A stretch of DNA of 64,000 nucleotides from Physcia stellaris (GCA_018902385.1 JABSSW010000018.1:186001-250000); one strand, 5' to 3'. Shown: positions 46,901 to 60,230, counted from the first letter of the stretch. Program-made: numbers and translations. Notes: generated by a model from the sequence alone, not told the origin.

Positions 46901-49900
46901 GCCTGATTGGTAAGTCGATCGACCTCCCGCTGGCAGGCTTCTGCCTTCTCCGGTAAGACACTATCGACTTTGATGCTTTTCAATCGATTCTTGACTGATA
47001 TCATGTATCGGTTTACGCGTTGTTGAATCTTCAAAAATAGATCGTTCTTGAAGCGCAGGTCGTTTTCGACCTTCCAGGTAACCCGCGCCCTTGGCACGAT
47101 GATTTCGAGAAGAGTTATTGGATCGTAATGGACACGCACCGCAAGATTCTGATATCCAAAATACCTGAGATGATCCCGATGCAGATCATGAGGGCACACT
47201 CCAGCACGCGCATGGAGTTCACTACTCCAGAACGACAATTCAAGGTATTTGCCAAAAGAATACTTCCAGGAATTCTCGGACATGGGTAGAATCTGAGTAT
47301 CTTTCCCGCAGATCCTGCAACAACTCCACATGAGGATTCTATCTTCAAGCCCCCTCATTCTGCAGGGATAAGGCTCAACAAAGACACTAAGCTGGGCCTC
47401 TCCGTGAACGTACTGACGATGGTGGTCAAGCATCTTCTTCTCACAGCCGTTGACAGTACATATATCATTTGCATGTGCACATAACTCTTCCACATACTGT
47501 CCCAAAGTACAGTCAGCTTCAAAGTCGGCGTCTGTTTCGTGTTCGTTATAGAAGCCCAAGGCGAGCAGATCTGGGCCAGAACACGGAATCGTAGTGATAG
47601 TACAAACAACACTGTACAGGACAGCAATATTCTGGTGCGCATAAGGATCGAAAAGATTGATGTTGCCGGCCAGATACGCCTCCCATTGCTTGCTCTGTGT
47701 CTGATAGTTGTGCATTGCTTTATCGTACTCAGCATCGTGTACCGCATGAAGGACCTCTTGAACTTTCTTTGAAGCATCTTGCAAAGCAGCATGTACCATG
47801 TCCGGCTCGATTAACTTGAACTCTTGAGGCTCTATTTTCTCTTCGTCCTTCTCCCTTTCAGAGAAGTCTTGATCACGCAGACGCTTAAGGTAAGCTAGAC
47901 GTCTCTCCTGCTCCCTAGCTCTCATTAGTAAGTACGGCTGCATGAATTTAACAAAAGGTGAAGCAGAGAGAATCTTGGTCTTGTGCTTCTCAACCATATC
48001 GCCATAAAACGTCGGCATGGGAATGTCGTCTGGTACATTGGGGTCGTCGCCAATATTTCCCTCATGTCGCTCAGATTCTGGAAATGTCAAATTTTTACTT
48101 TTCGTAACCTCGAGATTCGACACAGCGGTACAGACTTGAATATCTTTGGGGTCTCTAGCAGATGGCTCGGCATTGGTTTCGAGGGTCTTTCCAGTGGTCG
48201 AGGTAGGCACGCCGGACGCGTTACGAGAGGTGGTTTTGCCCGCCGCAAGTGTGCCAATCTCGATGGACGAAGGTATTAATGCAAATTCGTCGCGCATCAA
48301 GCAAGTCTCGAGCTTGAGGTTGTAAACGACGTAGGCCATAAATTCAGTAATCCGTTTGACCTTAGCCAATACTTCATAATCTGCACCCCGGAGTACTATT
48401 GTGCAGCCAAGTTCTTTGGAGCATCCGGATAGAAAACTGTAAGTTTTCTTACGGCCCCCGTGCACATACGTCTTCAAGTAGAAATTTGCACAAGTCCCAG
48501 CCTGTGCGGGCTTGATCGCTAGTTTATCAACGGAGGAAATGATCCTAGTCTGACTGCACCGTGATACTGCTTCAAGAACGGAAGCTTTGACGTTATAAGC
48601 TGTGGCAATATTGGCCTTTTCAAGCAGTTCAAGCGCTAGTCCAGAGACATTGCGCTGTACTAGAAGAAGCTGGGGACGCAGTGCAGCAATCCGGCTAACT
48701 AGATTTTGTAAGTACTCTCGTTCTTGACGGATAACAGGCTCGAGGCTCATGAAATGCTGTTGATGGCGAGCATACTCTAGAGCAAAGGTCAAGATGAGGA
48801 TGTGTGGATGAGGGATACTTCGAGGCATTGACTTGAGGGCTAGATTTTTGGTGAACACAAGACCAGAGACGTACGATGTGTCGCCTGGACGTCCGCCCGG
48901 GATTCTCTTGAGCTTGACGAAATGTCTGATATCCATGTCATCGCCCCTCAACACGTCAGGATTCACGTCATCGGTGGCCTGGAGTAGGATGGGCACAAGG
49001 GCCTTTTCCCAGCTAGAAACACTTTGAAGATCCGCGTCTTGAAGGAGCTGACGAAGGAGCTTGCGCACATGCTGAAGACTTGCGTTGTTCAGTTCAACAG
49101 CAGGCGCTGCCGTACCTCTCATCGACGAGCTCCGCATCATACGAGGAGCGGCTATCGGTGAGCCAGGAGTGCCTTGGGGATAGTCTGTGACCTCCGGCGA
49201 TGGCTGAAAGAGGGAGGCTACCGCGGGTAGCACTACACCAGTCCTATGGCTCCTGGGAGATGGTCGTAGATGCAGATTGCTGGCAACGCTGAGGTTCCTC
49301 CTCTTCGAGCTACGTGGAAGATTTGTACCTCGAGAACTGCTCAGACTTATGTTGTCAGCATCACGGCTGGCCATGGTCAAACCACTCGTAGCTTTGTCAC
49401 CGATCCGTGATCTACCTTTTCTGGAAGAGCCTAGAAGTCCAGCCAGTCCCGGCTTATCGTGCTCCAAGCTTCTAGACATACCAGTGCCACCCAGGGCGGT
49501 CATGATGCTCATCTGCTCCTCTCCACTGGAATCTTCATCGGAAAGATAAGGTGCTAGATCCGGGTCAATAATGTTGTCGTCATGAAAAGCGGGTAGGCGC
49601 TGATTCACTCCTTTGTCGTTCGTGAGGCTTTGGTGAAAGGGAGCGCTTTCCTCATTCACCGACTTGAACCTTGGCTGAGTAAGATGGCGGGAATTATGTC
49701 TCCTGTGACCTGAGCCATGAGGCCTGCCTGAAAGAGATGATTTCAGAGATCGAGAGGAAGACGGCCGTGTTAGGGTTCGTTCAGGTCCGATATCGAGAAT
49801 TGTGGATTTGCGATTGGAGTCTCCTCCCGCTTTCCGTGTGGCAGGTATAGCCATAGTAGGTACAGCAAGGTCAGGCTGCATCGGACTCCGACGAACATCG

Positions 49901-51742
49901 TCACCAGCCAGAGGGCTTGTTCTTGGGATTGGGCTGCCAAAGTTATCACTTGCGCCCGTCGATCCATGCCTGGGTCTAAATCCAGCGGTCGGAATGCTGC
50001 TAGCATCTGATAGTTCTGAAGAGTCATCGTAACCATTGATAATACCCTCACAAGGCTTGCAAACGCGCAACGAGCCGGACTGGCCGAAGGATGATCCTGA
50101 CAGCAATGTCGTGCACTTCGCATCGAAAATCTGACCGCAGGTTCCTTTACATTTCTGTTAGCGCCGGCCGAAGCACTATTGGCTTCAGTGAATGCGACTT
50201 ACTGCAATGATGCTTTCTCCGGAAAGTAGAGAAGGGATCTCCACAGTAGAAGCAGTCTTTGGCATTCTCATCCCGCATCCAATATTCTCGGTTCAATACT
50301 TTGCTCTTGACTTGAGGAACATTAGCATTCATAGACCGTACGCCCCGGGAGTGAGCTAGCCTCATGTAGTCTTGGCTAAGTCCATGGCTCTGTTCTGGAG
50401 ACGGTGCTTGGTATTGGGTAGTGCTAATCAAAGTGGTCGCTGTAGCATCAGACGATGCTCGAGTCAAGCTAACATCAGGAGCGCGCGATCGGCTCTTGAT
50501 TTGCGCTGCCATCGGTTTTAACGGCGGCACTTCTGCGTGCTTGTACGTCCGAGACTTGGCTCTTACCGGCGTTGACTCGCTGTTTCTAGCTGTCTTCCCA
50601 GGGCCAGCAAGCGTAGATGTTTTATCAGTGGCGAATTCCTGTGTTTTCTGAGAAACGGCATCCCGTAGCACAATACTACTTGGATCTTGAGATGCTCCGT
50701 AAGCTCCATCAGTATGAGAGCCAATCATCGGGGATCGGCGGGGCGTTTCCTGCGGGATTACGGATGAGAGGCCTTGGCTGACGAGAGGATCTTGTTGATA
50801 GTCAGCACTTTTGTCAGATGTCTGGACAGTAGCAGGAGAGCCAAGCCCAGAGATAATCAGCTTTGAACCTATCAATAACGACGGATTCACTTCGGCGGTG
50901 TGTCCATTGGGACTTTCCAAATAACCAGCGCTTTGTTGTGTCGATGTGCTCAATGTCTTTGTTTCGACAGTTTGAGGCTCTGTGGATGTTCTTGGAGGGG
51001 TGTTTGTATCGTTTTGTACCCTATCACTTGTTCCATCTGTCAACCCTTTCTCTTTGACAGCATTGACATTGACTTCAGCTACAGCCGGAGCTGCAGCGAC
51101 GACGGGTAAAGTAACAGGTGACCTCAGTCCTATATTAGCAGCTGATGAGCCCCTTGATGCCACGCTAGCAGAACTAGCAGATAGATTTGTAGGCCTTTGC
51201 TTGACTGCCCGCTCATGCACAGACGCTTCCGTCGATGTCCTATCTTGCGAAGCTTGACGAGCCCCGGCAACACCTGTCTCGTCTCTAACAGAGAAGAGCG
51301 AGCCATTTGAAGACTTAATACCTTCTGGGCGTTGGCGACCGGGTATTGGACTTGAAGATGCAAAACGAGGACTTTTTGCTGAGACATCATCTTCATTGCT
51401 TTCGTCGCCAAAGGTAGTCACTATATCTTTGACATTTCCAACGGATGCTCTTAGCCTGCTATACAGTCCACTTAAACCCCCTTGCAACTCGCTCGTAATG
51501 CCTTTTCCCTCGGTTCCAGCTGATGACGAAGGAGGGGACGTATAGGCATTGAAGGTAGTCAAAGTATCGCTCTGTGAGGCTGTACTATGGATCTGATCGA
51601 GAGTCTCGGCGAGAGCCTCTTTGCCGATCTGGGACGTGCTCGGTGACGATACTATGGAACTTCGACGTGAACGGCGTGATTGTGAGAAGAACGCAGAGGA
51701 AGTTGAAGGACTCTCGTTATCGGCTGGATTCTTCGCGGTCAT
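43978..51742 (-). CDS. FAB1: phosphatidylinositol-3-phosphate 5-kinase FAB1/PIKfyve (2525 aa)
   Basis: Exons 51742-50203, 50144-46097, 46052-44172 and 44086-43978. It makes PtdIns(3,5)P2 on vacuolar/endosomal membrane. Residues 1-480 are Ser-rich and disordered. A FYVE zinc finger (CFYCGDPFSTFRRKHHC, then RTCGQIFDAKC) sits around 485-560 and is split by intron 1. Acceptor AAAG at 50145 restores the exact finger spacing, whereas the CAG just upstream would give a stop. A Cpn60/TCP1-like domain follows (about 930-1160: GDTSYVSGLVFTKN, VQRNVSGLALELL, CTIVLRGA), then the Cys/His-rich linker domain. The C-terminal PIPK kinase covers about 2215-2480, with FDLKGSMRNRR, MDYSLMIAID and GIIDCIRTYTWDKKLE. 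The end (LQAPNCWHHF) needs the small last exon. Intron 2 uses a weak GTCACC donor. Start: the only ATG near the frame's beginning is 51742. Confidence 0.95.
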
Positions 51743-52360
51743 GACTGGCCTGGTCAAAGAACGTGGTCGTCATACTCGTCACCGCTTCTCTATAGTCCTC
51801 GTCATCGCTTCTCTAGACTCAATCTTTAGCGATGTCTTTGGCTTGGAAGAACGAGGGGGTAATACCAGAAGCGGACCAAAAGCTTGGGAAGCATTTGCTG
51901 GGACGATACAATAAGCCGAAAGACTCGACACAGAACACGATCACTCGTCAGTTGGAAAGCCGCTCCGAACCGATTGATTGACTGATTGCAAACATCTCGA
52001 TATCATTCTTGTACGTACTTACTCACTATTAGAGGTGGGATTACTGACCGACCCCTCGGATTTAGTAATATTAACTCCATAACACTAGTTCTACCTCGTA
52101 TCCTAAGCAAGGGCCCCTTATCGATTATTCGGCGTGGAGTAATTTCATTCACGTCGCCAACACATACCTGCGCGTCGAGCTCAGACTTGTGATTGCTTTT
52201 GCGTGTCATCGCATCTTCGACATAAGCCAGCTACGACGCGTGGCGCTAATCATGACGGCACGAAGCTAGGACGATGCCCTCGTTGACTGCTCTACTTCTT
52301 TGGGCTAGGGTATCCCACTTAGTCCAGACGACTATGAAACTCTTCTAGCTTGGATTCCAA
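51743..52360. promoter_or_regulatory. divergent upstream region of FAB1 and the TPP1/Est3-like gene
   Basis: 618 bp between two divergent starts; must contain both promoters. No specific operator recognised. Confidence 0.45.
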
Positions 52361-55300
52361 ATGGATTTGCTTAGAGAATGGATCGGCCCACGAGTGTACC
52401 AGGCGCTCACCGAAGCACTGAAGTGGAAGGCGCAAGGTTCACCACCGGCCGATCATATTGGACAAGAGTTCACATTTGAGGATGATGGCAACAGTCTTCG
52501 CGTCAGGTCGTCAAAAAGGGAGTTCGTACAAATAAGCAAGGTGTGGAGATTTCTGAAGAAGCATGAAATCTGTATTGAATGCCAATTTAGATCGAGGAAT
52601 ATGCGAGACCTATCCAGCTATGGCTGTCTGACACCAGAACCTTTTTGAAGGTCATCGTCTCCGCTTCGGCTGCTGAACGGTTTGAGCGCCAAGAAGAAAG
52701 GAGGGTCACCGAAGGTACTTTAGGGGCTGTGATTCAAATCCTCGACTACGAAATAGTAGCCCAGCATCATGGGCCAAAAAGGACGAAGATCACGATGCTG
52801 ATCAACAACTTCAAGCATATTGGCTCAGACGGATCAGCCTCATTTGGAACCCCGTGTTCCATAGAGTGCCTGCCGCCGATTATCGAAGTACTGGAGAAGC
52901 TCCAAACATTGCGTGCCCAAGAACACCAGACCAGCCAATTACCAGCTTCACTGAAGTCAGGAATGGATCCTGTGTCACAGTCCAATAGCATCTCTTCAGC
53001 CGACGATAACGTTGACCGAAGTCAGGCTATATTCGCTACCCAAGTCCCACAGCTGCAGTCTCGGAAGAGTCACCGGGAGGGCTCACTAAAACGACACAAT
53101 GATCAGCCCAGAGTTCTAGAGTCTTCAGACAGTGGTCGCCTGAAGAATACAGTTCATGGTGGCAAGGACACCGACCGCCGACTTAATCTTAGTGTCGCTC
53201 CAGCCTATGGGACAAAAGAGGTATCTCGAACCAACGCAGAGCAGATCATGTCAAAGCAGCCGAAGAGTTATGATCAAGTGACTGCCCGCAAAAAGGACGT
53301 ACACCATGATCGTTCACGAGAGGGTTCTGAAGGGGAAACTGTAGGCGTGGTCAAAGACTCCGCAGCTAAAAGAACAAATGATCTTCTCAGCTTGTTAGCA
53401 CACAACAGCAACAAGACGGAATCGAATCGCGTCAATCAACAGGCAATTGTGAAACCGGCTGCACTAGCAAAGCAAGGTTCACAAGATTCAGTACCGTCAC
53501 CACCAGCTGCGGTCAAGGAGTCTTCGCCCAAAAGTTCTAACACGCAATCAATCACTCCTGTCACGGTTTGTGATGCGGAACTTTCACCGGTCAAAAGCTC
53601 TCGGGTGGCGAAAACTGCCCATGGGCCGCTGAAAACACATCAAGGTTCAAACAAGCCTGCTCGCCAGATACGCAAGGTCTGAGAAGCCTCTCGGTTGCGC
53701 GCTCTCCAAGCTAACAAAATTCAGATTCCTACTCGTATCAGCGGTAGAGAGGTCAGGATCTCGAAAATTCAGAGGAATCTGCTGGAGCGTGCTGAGTGTG
53801 AGTGCTTCTCCGCTACAATTCGATCAATTTGCAAAGACTTCATTTCTCAGTTTCAGTCTCATCTGCTCTTACCTCATCAGGACATTTGCTTTCTATTAGC
53901 AGAGTTTTGATCGAGCCTGCCGTTTTTCAATCTGCTCGTTTACTCTCTTCTACACTGATTCCGCTTTTGTCTAGAATCCGAGTGCTAACCACTTAAAACA
54001 GCTTGGTATCCTCCCGAGCCAGGACACCGGGTACCAACTGCCAATATACCAATCTCAATTCTTCAAGAACTGAACAACGTTGCTGAGCAGAAAGCGGATT
54101 TGCAGCACCAATCTTCTGAAGCTTCAAACGTCTCAGAATGCTCTGGAAGCGAGGATGACCATCAGGAAGACTTTGATTCGGATGAGCCAATCCCGTCTGC
54201 AGAATGGCCGCCTTCATCCCCTGAGCAAGTTGTGCTGCCACCTGATAGTGTTCCGAGTTCAGCTCAAAGCCCTGAACGCAATATATCTAAGGACGATCCT
54301 GCGTCCGAATATGACTTGAACGTCATATCTAGCGTTGAGAAAGACCTTACAAATTTCCAACGTAGACATTCAAGCGTTTCACTCTTATCTTCATCTGACA
54401 TGTCTCCACGGCGTAATGTACCTCGTGCTGTTAGGCTGAAGAATATTTCAACTACAGACCCATCTCAATTTTCACAATTAAGTCAAGATCGGTCGCCTCT
54501 GTCGGATCAGTCTGGACGACGTAGCTCACTTCGCTCGGCTAAGCGATGTGATCAATCAGGCGATCATTCGAGTAAATCTCCCTCTCGCTTACAATCACGA
54601 TCCTCGGAATCAATACGAAACTCAGCCAGTGCAAGCCATTCACCTGCCAGAAGTCGACGAGGTCTGACACGCCAGGAGATACTGAGTGATCGGGAATCGA
54701 TTACAAGAGAACGATCCAGATTGATTGATCAAGTCAGTTACAAGTCAATCATGATTATTCCCTGAAACTAAACTTCGTAACAGGATGAAACTACTTTCTT
54801 AGCAAAGCCAAACAGCAGCGGCGATCGCAGTTCCCAAGCAAAACTGAGCCCGACGTCTCCTACAAAAACTGACACAATCGAGTCACAAGTGCTCACGGAT
54901 CGTCCTTTCGAAACATCGCTGTCAAAATCACCTGACAATCATTCACAAACTTTGAAGCTGGTCAATGCAGATAGTCGAGTACCAGAGTTTCGCGAAGTAA
55001 CTTTCAACGAGGTAGTTCTCACGTCAAGTTCTCATTTCAATGAGAAAGTGGATGACTCGATTTCACCTCTCGAAAATTCGAGTGCCATCGAACATCCCGT
55101 TACTGTACAGACAAGTCCCAAGGAAAAATGGCCGGGAATTCTGTCTCTTGAAACTATCCAGGATAGTGAGATTCAGAGCGGCACACGAAAGGACGCTATT
55201 TCATCGGATACTGAGTCTGACCTCGAGACATCTATCCCTTACGGCCTAGACAATACTAAAGATGTACCATCGACTATATCTACCCAGAGCTCCAACTTCA

Positions 55301-57237
55301 AAGCGGCTCAGCCGCAACACCCAATCTTGCAGGTCTACAGTACCTTTCAGGGTGATCGCATGGATGAGAATGGCTCTTCGAAACCTTCAGAAGTCAAACG
55401 CTCGCTCGAAGTAAACCCCGACGTGTCTATGGTTGATACACATATATCGTCGATTGAGGACACGGTGATTTCTGCACCAACATCAGCGGGCTTCCCAAAA
55501 TCGTCAGAGAACTCTGCATTGCCTCCAGATGTCGAAGTTATAAGTAAGATGGAGTTGAAGCGAAAAGCCTCAGAACCAGTCACTCTCTCCCCTAACGTCA
55601 CTAAGCGGAGAAAGGCATTTGACAAAAACCGTGCATCGTCGGAGATTGGGGCCCGGAATCAAAACCCTGATCAAGCAAACATTATGGGGCTTCGACTTCG
55701 GGATGAGTTTTTCAATGCTTTTCGAAGATCATCTAACGCGCAAAACACAATCGAGGGAACAGGTGCCGATAGTAGCTCAACCAAGGGAGAACCGGAGCCG
55801 GGTTTAAACGGCTCCACTGAAGGAGTACTCCAAGCAGGTCAAGGGGCAAACGAGGTCGAAGATGCACTTCCGCAACCTGTCCACCCACCGAGTATCTTCG
55901 AACGATTTAAAGCCACATTTCCAGACTATACTGGGAATTCCGCCCAATTCGCGGCCATCTGCAAGAGGATTGGGACACTGTTTCGAGCTCACCGCATGGA
56001 GCATCCCTCCTTGTGGGACGACTTTATAATCAGACATCGGATGGAATATCCGCAATATTTGAGTAGATGCAATGACGAAGCAGTCGACCCGATTCCATAC
56101 GAACGCTTCTACCGCAACGAGGTATTTCAAGCCAAGTACATCAACCCTCATGGGCCGCCCGTTGCCACACCGAGCAGCATTCGGGAGTACATAGCATCGG
56201 AAACTTCAGCATACAGCCTATCGGAAGGCAGTATGGTCACATTGAGCGAACATCATCGACACAATGGATGGCCGCAATTACATTTAAATGAGTACAGGGC
56301 CCATCTAGCCGAGTCAAATAAAACTTCCGCAGTTCAATCTCCCGTCATCAGTGGACGTGCAATGAGTGGAGACATTGATGTTGATGTTGAGAATACTTAT
56401 ACTCCTACGTATCGCTCAAGGAACCATAGTCAAGCAGGTGTCGAAGACTACCCAGCACCCGGAGAACCATCATCAGTGCCATCTCTCCTACATCCGGCTT
56501 TAGAATCCAGCAATACCGCCACTAAATGCTCGACCACCAGTGCAGCGCTGTCCAATCCCGGAGCCGGCGCGGAGAGACGCGAATCACCTACTGTTGATGC
56601 CAGCTCTTTAGGTCCTACACATGAGCAAGAAGTGCCCGCCAATGCCACAGAACTTTTGCGAACCGAAAGTCCCTCCGTCATATCTAGACCTAATCAAACA
56701 TCGCATCCTCCAAATGCACGAAAGTCTCAAAGCAAGAAGGCCGTTATTGAATTGAGTTCTGGTTCAGAAGTCGAAGAAGTGCCAGGTAAAACGACGCCAG
56801 TCAGAGAAGTGGCCAAGGCAAAGCAAACACGACGATCCCTACCGTGGCAGAGTCCCGGTCGCGACTCGAATGGCAGAGCCACCACTGTGATCCGTACCGC
56901 GTCTTCGATTGCGTCTCCGGCACCGACACCTCGTGGCGTATCCAAGACGTCGTTATCCAGAGATACGCGCCTGAAGAATGCCGTGGCGGTCCAGCACGCC
57001 ACCATAGCAAAGACCGTGCCCCCAAGCCATACCTCTCCAGTCAAGAATACTGGTGAGTCATCGACGCCGATCGATTTGAGCAAGGATCGCCATAGCCCCT
57101 ATAATACCTTTGTCCGAGACTACAAGGCAATCACGCCTGGAAAGGGAAACAGCTACGCCAAAGCAGGCCAAAGCCAGCGCAAGCCGAGTGGCTTAAAGAA
57201 GCGGAGACCTGTTGATCCTTTGAAATGGGAGCTCTGA
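52361..57237 (+). CDS. TPP1/Est3-type telomere OB-fold protein, very large (1507 aa)
   Basis: Five exons: 52361-52540, 52591-53676, 53725-53797, 54002-54732 and 54784-57237. The first intron removes the in-frame stop and gives REFVQISKIEEYARPIQLWL, then LKVIVSASAAERF. Residues ~1-170 look like the OB fold of the TPP1/Est3 family (start DLLREWIGPRVY; strands RTFLKVIVSAS, GTLGAVIQILDYEIV, KITMLINNFKHIG). Those proteins sit in shelterin or telomerase and help recruit the enzyme to telomeres. About 900 residues of Ser/Asp-rich, presumably disordered sequence follow, then a second folded block at about 1058-1163 (FERFKATFPDYTG, MEHPSLWDDFIIRHRMEYPQY, PYERFYRNEVF) and a basic tail. Assignment rests on fold-like similarity and recall of fungal homologues. 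Intron 2 has a weak donor (GTCTGA) and intron 3 is long (204 nt). Confidence 0.65.
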
Positions 57238-57791
57238 TTTCCCAGGGAGTGGCTTTCTCGAATAAGGTGTTTCTATGGTTGAGGGTGAGTTGGTACGAAT
57301 ATACAGAGGTTTGGCGTCGTGCTTTGGGAGCATTTTTGTTCGATTTGTAGCATTATCTGGGCATTTTAGGGGTTTTCTTGATGGGATGGCGTAGAGGGTG
57401 GGAGTGGCTCAGGGGAGCTTGGGGGATTGGCATATATGGGGCTTTTGCACTTAAGTATCATATGAACATAGCTGGTTGTGAATACAATGATCTCCTGTGC
57501 TGTATCATTCATCATGCAGTGAAAAGTACTTCTCATGCAATCTCCCGACGGTGTGGGTAGTGGTGGAGCGAGTCTGAAGAAAGCCGAATTCCAAGTAGTA
57601 TTTGATTCGGATTTGTACTTAAGCTTTGTGTGAACGGATCTCGCGGATATCCCATCCCCTTTCATAACTCCTATTACGTAAGAGTCTCGTAACCTCGTAA
57701 GCACTACCTAAGCACTAATCACCGTAACAGTCCAATCTACCTCGCCGGCACGGGGCTTGCGCCTGCTTCTTTCAACGAATATTTGACCTCC
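57238..57791. other. convergent 3' spacer
   Basis: Between the TPP1/Est3-like gene (+) and the alpha/beta hydrolase (-). No feature recognised. Confidence 0.5.
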
Positions 57792-58976
57792 CTAACACCC
57801 CTTCTCTCCCAGAAACCTCCTCACCTCCTCCGCAATCTCATGCACCTTCGTCTCCAACGCGAAATGTCCCGCATCCACAAACATCACGTTCGCGTCCTTA
57901 AGGTCGCGTTTATACGCCTATTCACGTTCCCAAAGTTAGCGGTCGTTGGGAACTGCGACTGAGCTACACCACTGTACTTTTAGGGGGTTGCGAGATAGGA
58001 ATTCGTACCTTCGCCCCCTCAGGCACGAACGCCGGATCGCCCTTCCCCCAAATGGCCAGGAGCGGGACCTGGCTCTTTCTGAAGTACTCGTGGAAGCGCG
58101 GGTAGAGGTCGACGTTGGTGCGGTAGTCGTAGAGGAGATCCAATTGGTGGTCCTTCTGGGTGGGTGTGTACAGATTCTGGAGATAGTCGAGGGTGTAGGT
58201 GGTAGGGTTGATGAGGGGCAGGTCTGCGCTGGGGACGCCGGCTGTGTATTGATAGCGGGTGGTGTTGAGGGTTAGTACATTGTCTCTGAGGAGGGCGCGA
58301 GCGGCGGGGGTGGGGTTTTCCCAGAGCGCCATGATGGGATCCCAGAAGGGGTGGCCGAAGCCTTCGACGTAGGCGTTGCCGTTTTGAGTCACGATTGCGC
58401 GGATTGCGTCTGGTTGCTCGAGGGCGAGGCGCAGGGCGATGGGGGCGCCGTAGTCGAAGATGTAGACTGCGTAGTTGGTCCAATTTAGGGCTGCGAGGAA
58501 GAGGGAGATGGTGTCCGTTATGGAGGCGAATGTGAAGGTATAGTTGGCTGGGGTGGTGGTGAGCCCGAAGCCTGGGAGGTCGGGGGCTAGGATGTGATGC
58601 GTGCTGGATAGAAGGGGGATCAGGTCACGGAATTGGTTGGTGGATGAGGGGAAGCCGTGGAGGACTATATGAGTTGCAGTCAGTGGTTGCCATTCCAATC
58701 CCGGGTAGGTGTTGGTTGAATGCCATGGCTCTGCCGGACCAGCGTCTCCATAGTGCGAGACATTATCTAATCACACTGGCTGGGACGAAAACAGAAGAGA
58801 AAGACACGACTTTGTTGCTTTCTTGTGTCTCCTTTTGAGGACGAGAAGACAAAGAACAGAACAATTCGGATCAACTTACGCAATAGTGGTGGTAGATTGG
58901 AAGCACCAGCCTCGACATAGGCGATGTTGCTGCCATCAGAGACTGTAAGATTATTGTAGGTTGGTTGGTGAGTCAT
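57792..58976 (-). CDS. alpha/beta hydrolase with Asp nucleophile (haloalkane dehalogenase/epoxide hydrolase-like, 292 aa)
   Basis: Exons 58976-58880, 58664-58009 and 57917-57792; introns of 215 and 91 nt. The first joint gives PPLLLLHGFPSSTNQFRDL, the HG-x-P oxyanion segment of the family. PDLPGFGLT follows. The elbow is IFDYGAPIA, with Asp103 rather than Ser as nucleophile, the arrangement of haloalkane dehalogenases and epoxide hydrolases. The acid is probably Asp242 (GKGDPAFVP) and the base His269 (DAGHFALE), so the Asp-Asp-His set is complete. A cap domain lies between (FWDPIMALWENPTPAARALL..). No signal peptide, so likely cytosolic. The exact substrate is unknown; fungal members are often annotated as generic hydrolases. 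Confidence 0.87.
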
Positions 58977-60129
58977 TGTGTCTTTCAGGAAACGGTAAAC
59001 AGGATTTCAGACTGTGCAAGATAATGCGATGATTCTCCTTGAAGGGTAGGAAAAGACCATTTTATATACTTTTCTCCATTGTCCGTGCCAGAGTCCGCGG
59101 AGATGCTCTTTAAAGTTTCCTTCTCATCATGGAGTATCAAAGCGGTCCTTACTCCGATCGAGCACTCGAAATGTGGACTAGGAAGGACTTAACCATGCCC
59201 AAGTGACGAGGTTTCAACGATTCCAAATCTCAATACCCCTTCAAGAAAAGCTCTTCAAGCTTATGTAGCAATATATGCATGAAACAGGGTACTTGGCGCC
59301 ATCAAGAAGCTTGCGCTTGCACTAGGGAAATTTGTCATCTAAGATACGTACCCAAATCTGATGCGAAGCGGAGAAAGTCCCGAAAGTCCCGTATCGGGTA
59401 GACGCTGAAGACAAGTGCTTGAGTGAACAGTGCTGGCATTCAGCTGCTGCTGAATAGATGCTGAATGATTCAAGCACCTGTTTGCTTCTCATCCTTTGAT
59501 ATATGCTGACAAATCAGTTTCTGTCAGCCATTTCGGAGATAGATCATCGATTGACCCTGACATCAATGCAGCTACCATCGTCATTTCTCAATAGTCAAGG
59601 TGTCTGCTTCTGACATAGATGGAATGCGGTGCGAGCTATATGACCGGCCGTGGAGACGGAGCCGTGGTCGCCACCTCACCTTGTCCCTGAAAACGAAAAT
59701 GGGAGTCCGCATTCCGAGGTTGTAGTGAGGTCAATGAGAATAATATCCTCGAACACCAAGCTTGGCAAAGTAGTCTCTGTCTGATTTTTTTTTCTAAAGA
59801 AAAAGCATTTGAAATCCAGATCAACGTGTTGACAAAGGAAGTTTCGGAGAAATGTAAGTAGAGAATTGAGATGCTGTGATCTCTATTGCAAGGGACTACA
59901 GAAGAAATTGATACTTTGATTTGCTTTTGAGGTTTATTTGATCAACGCTGCGTCTTATGGCGATCTTATAGAGGCGAACTTCCTTTGCTCATAATCGAAA
60001 TGTTATTAAAGCTCTTGGCTGTATGACGTTGTCTCGGCTGTGACGATACGTAGTCCTTTGTAATACATGGCTCTTTCAACCTTTAGAACAAATAATATAA
60101 ATATTAATAAACGACTTCGAGATCCTCCA
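58977..60129. other. spacer between hydrolase and tRNA
   Basis: Promoter of the minus-strand hydrolase plus about 1 kb in which I see no coding sequence, repeat or second RNA gene. Confidence 0.45.
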
Positions 60130-60223
60130 GGCCGATTAGTATAGTGGTTATTATGTCTCCTTTACATCATTATTTGCAAGTAGTGATCGGAGAAGGTCGC
60201 AGGTTCGAGCCCTGCATCGGTCA
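60130..60223 (+). tRNA. tRNA-Val (anticodon UAC) with 21-nt intron
   Basis: Folds as a full cloverleaf. Acceptor GGCCGAT pairs with ATCGGTC (one G-U), with discriminator A at 60223. The D arm is GTAT..TTAT with AGTGGTTA loop (A-box TAGTATAGTGG). The anticodon stem TCTCC/GGAGA encloses loop TT-TAC-A-C, interrupted one base after the anticodon by an intron at 60167-60187. The variable loop is AGGTC. The T arm is GCAGG-TTCGAGC-CCTGC, which also serves as the B-box. The anticodon is 60163-60165 (TAC, reads GUA, valine). The intron contains GTA able to pair with the anticodon, as usual for eukaryotic pre-tRNA. The body resembles other fungal valine tRNAs. Confidence 0.9.
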
Positions 60224-60225
60224 TG

Positions 60226-60230
60226 TTTTT
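60226..60230 (+). terminator. RNA polymerase III T-tract
   Basis: Five consecutive T starting two bases after the end of the mature tRNA, the usual Pol III stop. Confidence 0.75.

Noticed and set aside
50145-50160. CAG acceptor in FAB1 intron 1, upstream of the one used
   Set aside because: It would insert AAA-ATG-TAA and stop translation; the next AG restores the exact FYVE spacing.
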